A stretch of 17,783 bases of DNA, from the NCBI GenBank assembly GCA_964517215.1, contig CAZFBR010000050.1:1-17783 (forward strand), given 5' to 3'. The DNA is from CAZFBR01 sp035353495 [NCBI: uncultured bacterium] (lineage in GTDB: Bacteria > DAOPZR01). Positions 13,271 through 17,783 of this stretch are shown here, one piece after another (positions within the stretch are counted from its first letter, which is position 1; the number at the start of each line of letters is the position of its first letter). Under the pieces are notes generated by a model. That model searched no databases. It was not told the DNA's origin and saw nothing but the letters and a program-made list of their open reading frames with translations. The position numbers and the translations under genes were made by a program.

Positions 13271-14428
13271 TTACTTTACTGTCGCAATCGCCAGCAGCGC
13301 GGCCCGCAGTTTTTCCGGCGTGACCTGCTCCGGTTCCGCGTGAATAAAGGGCACCTGCAGACTGGCGGCGACAATCGCGTCCAGCTCGGCGGCACGCTGC
13401 ACAGCATCAAAACCCAACGCGCCCAGGTGGGTGGGCAACCCGACCGCAGTGAGGAAGGTGCGCGCTTCCGCCACCTCCGTCCACCGCTGTTCCAGCACCA
13501 GTTGCGTCATAACCCCGATCGCCACCAGTTCGCCATGCAGAAAATTCTTGTGCAATTCCGCACAGACCGTCAGTCCTTGCGCCACGGCGTGGGCCGCCGC
13601 CAGGCCGCCGCTCTCGAATCCCAGTCCGCTCAGCAGGATATTCGCCTCGACGATGCGGCCAAACGCACTCCCGGGCTGGCCGGCGCGCACTTCCTGCAGC
13701 GCGGCCACGCCATGCTCCAGCAGCTGATCCCGGCATTGCCGGGCAATCGCCAGCGCACCCATCGTCGGGCGCGCCCCGCGGCCGGTGCGCGCCCCGGGAT
13801 TCTCCATACAGCAGCGCGCCTCAAAATAAGTTGAATAGGCATCCCCCATGCCGGCAGCCAGATACCGCGGCGGTGCATCCGCCAGCACGGTCTCGTCCGC
13901 CAGCACCAGCAGCGGGTTCATCCGGCTGTATTCCACCGCCGCAAACACCCCGTCATCGCGGTAAATCACCGAAACCGCCGCCGTCGGCGCATCGGTGGAC
14001 GCCGTGGTCGGTACGGTCACCACCCGTGCCCCCAACCGGTTTGCCGCCATGCGGGCAGTGTCAAGGCACTTGCCGCCGCCAATGCCGACGGTAACCGTGA
14101 CCCCTTGGGCGCGAAACAGCTCCGTGACCCGTGCCACCTCCGCCCGCGTTGACTCGCCGGCGAAGGTGGTGTCCGTCATCACCAGGCCGGCGCGCTGCAG
14201 GCTTTCCCCCACCGTGGCGAACAGGGCCCGCCGCCGGCCGGGCGTGATCAGCACGCCAACCCGCGCCTCCGCTCCGGCAAGGTCGAGCAGAAATTCACCC
14301 AACCGCCGCAGCGCGCCGGGCGCTTGCACGTATTGCGCCGGTGCAATAAACAGCAGCGGCACCGCCGCGCCGCCGCTGGTGTCGGCAAACCGCCTGCCCG
14401 GATCGTATGCCTCTTGAATGTCAGCCAT
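13271..14428 (-). CDS. gldA: Glycerol dehydrogenase-like, NAD- and Zn-dependent (iron-ADH superfamily)
   Basis: The 385-residue protein resembles GldA, which oxidises glycerol to dihydroxyacetone with NAD+, or runs in reverse on small ketols. The dinucleotide-binding part has VGIGGGKCLDTARMAAN (114-130) and TVPTTASTDAPTAAVSVIY (138-156). The metal site is visible as Asp196 in GMGDAYSTYFEAR, His280 in ESGGLAAAHA and His298 in NFLHGELVAIG, matching the Zn ligands known from Bacillus glycerol dehydrogenase. An N-terminal extension of about 25 residues precedes the usual start region (APAQYVQAPGAL). The ATG (14426-14428) has GGAGGGG just upstream. A promoter is seen at 14492-14520. The family is secure; the true substrate could be another polyol or a phosphorylated glycerol, as close relatives differ. 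Confidence 0.85.
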   Translation of the reverse strand: MADIQEAYDPGRRFADTSGGAAVPLLFIAPAQYVQAPGALRRLGEFLLDLAGAEARVGVLITPGRRRALFATVGESLQRAGLVMTDTTFAGESTRAEVARVTELFRAQGVTVTVGIGGGKCLDTARMAANRLGARVVTVPTTASTDAPTAAVSVIYRDDGVFAAVEYSRMNPLLVLADETVLADAPPRYLAAGMGDAYSTYFEARCCMENPGARTGRGARPTMGALAIARQCRDQLLEHGVAALQEVRAGQPGSAFGRIVEANILLSGLGFESGGLAAAHAVAQGLTVCAELHKNFLHGELVAIGVMTQLVLEQRWTEVAEARTFLTAVGLPTHLGALGFDAVQRAAELDAIVAASLQVPFIHAEPEQVTPEKLRAALLAIATVK

Positions 14429-14491
14429 GATATCCCCTCCGCTCCGCGGTTACCGCACCGTTTGCCGTTGCCGGCCGGCCATCACGCCTCT

Positions 14492-14520
14492 ATCGTAGCA
14501 GCACTGGTTGCCGACGTCAA
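14492..14520 (-). promoter_or_regulatory. Promoter of gldA
   Basis: Minus-strand TTGACG (14515-14520), a 17-bp spacer and TACGAT (14492-14497), preceded by GC, giving a leader of about 57 bases before the gldA ATG. It matches the pattern of the other promoters in this window. Confidence 0.6.
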
Positions 14521-14574
14521 TGCCTCCCACCCACCGGCCGCAACCAGGTCGCAGTGCCGCCGCGGCGCCCGGCA

Positions 14575-14602
14575 GCCGCTGACCGGTGCTGCTGTCAGCG
14601 GC
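14575..14602. promoter_or_regulatory. 9-bp inverted repeat, candidate operator or enhancer site
   Basis: GCCGCTGAC (14575-14583) and GTCAGCGGC (14594-14602) are perfect inverted repeats separated by ten bases, with arm centres 19 bp apart. The site lies about 55 bp upstream of the gldA -35 and about 175 bp upstream of the expected sigma-54 start of glutamine synthetase, suitable for a regulator of either gene. A second copy of GTCAG at 14612-14616 allows an alternative pairing if transcribed. Confidence 0.45.
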
Positions 14603-14738
14603 ACGGTACCGTCAGATCCTTTGTTTTTCTTGCATTTTTCCTACAATTATGTATGATTTATCAATATGATTACCGACCGATTTGTCAGATTATATTCATC
14701 AATCGGCATAATTCCAGCAATTGCAGCAGCCGGAATTG

Positions 14739-14754
14739 TGGCATGGTATTCGCT
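14739..14754 (+). promoter_or_regulatory. Sigma-54 promoter candidate for glutamine synthetase
   Basis: TGGCATGGTATTCGCT matches the -24/-12 consensus TGGCACG-N4-TTGCW at 10 of 12 informative bases, with the required GG and GC exactly ten bases apart. The expected start (about 14765) leaves a leader of about 74 bases. A NifA-like sigma-54 activator is encoded just downstream of the glutamine synthetase, which supports sigma-54 control of nitrogen genes here. Confidence 0.6.
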
Positions 14755-14838
14755 TGATAATGGGCCATGCCGGAACGGCCCCGGATATGGTCGCCGGCAA
14801 CTACATGCACCCGCCAGCGGGCTGCAAGGAGAACCGTC

Positions 14839-17024
<2,186 letters not shown>

Positions 17025-17025
<1 letters not shown>

Positions 17026-17045
17026 GCGGCCGGAGACCAGCCGCC
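17025..17045 (+). other. Hairpin at the glutamine synthetase/activator junction
   Basis: GGCGGC (17025-17030) and GCCGCC (17040-17045) form a perfect 6-bp stem whose nine-base loop holds the GGAG ribosome site; the activator ATG begins directly after the stem, whose first base is the last base of the glutamine synthetase stop. It could tune translation of the second gene. In GC-rich sequence this may be chance. Confidence 0.35.
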
Positions 17046-17783
17046 ATGCGCACGTCCTCCTCCGGTCCGAAGCATGCTGACCCGGGCACCGCGGCATCGC
17101 CGCCGGCAGCGGCCAATCCCCAGGTGCGCCGCGAGGTGCGCGAACTGTCATTCCTGTTCAAGCTCAGCCAGCTGCTTGATCGCGAGCTGGCGCTGGACGA
17201 ACTGGCAATGCCGCTGCTGGGCGCGCTGGCGGAACATCTCGGCCTGCGGCGCGGGACGCTGACCCTGTTCGACCGGGAAACCGGCGAGATCAGTATCGAG
17301 GCCGCGGTCGGTCTTTCTGCCGCCCAACGGCGCAAGGGACGCTATCGGCTGGGGGAAGGGATCACCGGCGAGGTGATTGCCAGCGGCCAGCCGGCCGTCA
17401 TCCCGCACATCGGCGCCGAACCGCGCTTTCTTAATCGCACCGGGGTCCGTGGCGGCAGCACCGACGACCTTTCCTTCATCTGTGTGCCAATTAAAACCGC
17501 CGCCGGCGTCGCCGGCGCCGTGAGTGCCGACCGGGTATTTCCCGGCACAGCGGCGCTCAATGACGATGTGCGCCTGCTGACTATCGTCGCCGCCATGATT
17601 GCCCGGGCGGCCCAGCTGCGCGCCGTTGCCCGGCATGAGGAGCTGCGCCTGCGCGCGGAAAACACGCTCCTGCAGGAAGCACTGCGCGAACGCTTCCGTC
17701 CCGACACGATGATCGGCAATTCCGCACCCATGCAGGAACTCTACGGGCAAATAGCCTCGGTTGCAGGCAGCGACACAACCGTC
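17046..17783 (+). CDS. NifA-like sigma-54-dependent activator, N-terminal 246 residues (cut by window end)
   Basis: This is the start of an enhancer-binding activator for sigma-54 RNA polymerase. After a disordered, Ala/Pro-rich lead (1-25) comes a GAF domain (about 35-195) strongly like that of NifA: LGLRRGTLTLFDRETGEI, RYRLGEGITGEVIASGQPAV, EPRFLNRTG, SFICVPIKT and SADRVF. A helical linker follows, then MIGNSAPMQELYGQIASVAG, the usual entry to the AAA+ sigma-54 interaction domain. The ATPase core with GAFTGA and the DNA-binding domain lie beyond the window. The ATG at 17046 has GGAG 11-14 bases ahead. It follows the glutamine synthetase by 20 bp, probably in one transcript. Control of nitrogen fixation or assimilation is likely from family and context, but no nif gene is present here. 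Confidence 0.85.
   Translation, partial: MRTSSSGPKHADPGTAASPPAAANPQVRREVRELSFLFKLSQLLDRELALDELAMPLLGALAEHLGLRRGTLTLFDRETGEISIEAAVGLSAAQRRKGRYRLGEGITGEVIASGQPAVIPHIGAEPRFLNRTGVRGGSTDDLSFICVPIKTAAGVAGAVSADRVFPGTAALNDDVRLLTIVAAMIARAAQLRAVARHEELRLRAENTLLQEALRERFRPDTMIGNSAPMQELYGQIASVAGSDTTV

Larger units (their letters stand above)
14429..14838. promoter_or_regulatory. 410-bp divergent control region between gldA and glutamine synthetase
   Basis: No gene is seen here. From left to right it holds the gldA ribosome site, the gldA promoter (14492-14520), a 9-bp inverted repeat (14575-14602), a 10-bp palindrome ACGGTACCGT (14603-14612), a T-rich then AT-rich stretch (about 14619-14720) with an isolated -10-like TACAAT at 14642-14647, a sigma-54 promoter candidate (14739-14754), and the glutamine synthetase ribosome site AAGGAG (14826-14831). 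AATTCC (14710-14715) and GGAATT (14732-14737) form a further small dyad. The AT-rich part could aid DNA bending between an enhancer and the sigma-54 promoter; one IHF-like stretch, TATCAATATGATT (14658-14670), matches only partly. Confidence 0.6.

Overview
The window is a GC-rich bacterial chromosomal segment of densely packed, mostly housekeeping genes. Two or three lipoprotein signal peptides, an L,D-transpeptidase and a periplasm-facing HtrA protease suggest an envelope with an outer membrane. A type III glutamine synthetase beside a NifA-like sigma-54 activator suggests an organism, possibly anaerobic, that regulates nitrogen assimilation through sigma-54. A lineage in or near the PVC group would fit, but this is a weak inference and I cannot name a genus.

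Layout. (1) Positions 1-6334, minus strand: a heat-shock and protein-quality cluster read in the order dnaK, grpE, small ORF, dnaJ, htrA, clpB (clpB is cut by the window start). The order dnaK-grpE-dnaJ...clpB differs from the common grpE-dnaK-dnaJ and recalls Thermus. (2) 6448-6885, minus: a single-domain response regulator upstream of dnaK. (3) 7054-9025: a divergent cell-envelope pair, an LCP (LytR-CpsA-Psr) protein on minus and an L,D-transpeptidase lipoprotein on plus, with back-to-back promoters. (4) 9026-10923, minus: a two-gene metal-ion unit of a small CDF-like transporter overlapping a CorC/CNNM-type CBS protein by ATGA. (5) 11039-12683: an orphan substrate-binding lipoprotein followed by the frameshifted remains of a Cache-TM-HAMP sensor. 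(6) 12684-14428, minus: a glycerol dehydrogenase-like gene and a free-standing Cache-domain lipoprotein. (7) 14429-17783, plus: a 410-bp control region with a strong sigma-54 promoter candidate, the type III glutamine synthetase, and the first part of a NifA-like GAF/AAA+ activator (cut by the window end).

Several sigma-70-type promoters share the form TTGAC(N)-N17/18-TAC(A/G)(A/C)T, with GC just before the -10 box. This internal regularity supports the chosen starts.

The less ordinary items are an HtrA whose catalytic Asp is Glu, a 48-codon CxxC ORF that exactly bridges grpE and dnaJ, the decayed sensor beside an intact substrate-binding protein, the lone Cache lipoprotein, and the sigma-54/inverted-repeat architecture ahead of glutamine synthetase. 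I see no IS element, CRISPR array, tRNA or rRNA. I found no clearly new multi-gene system.
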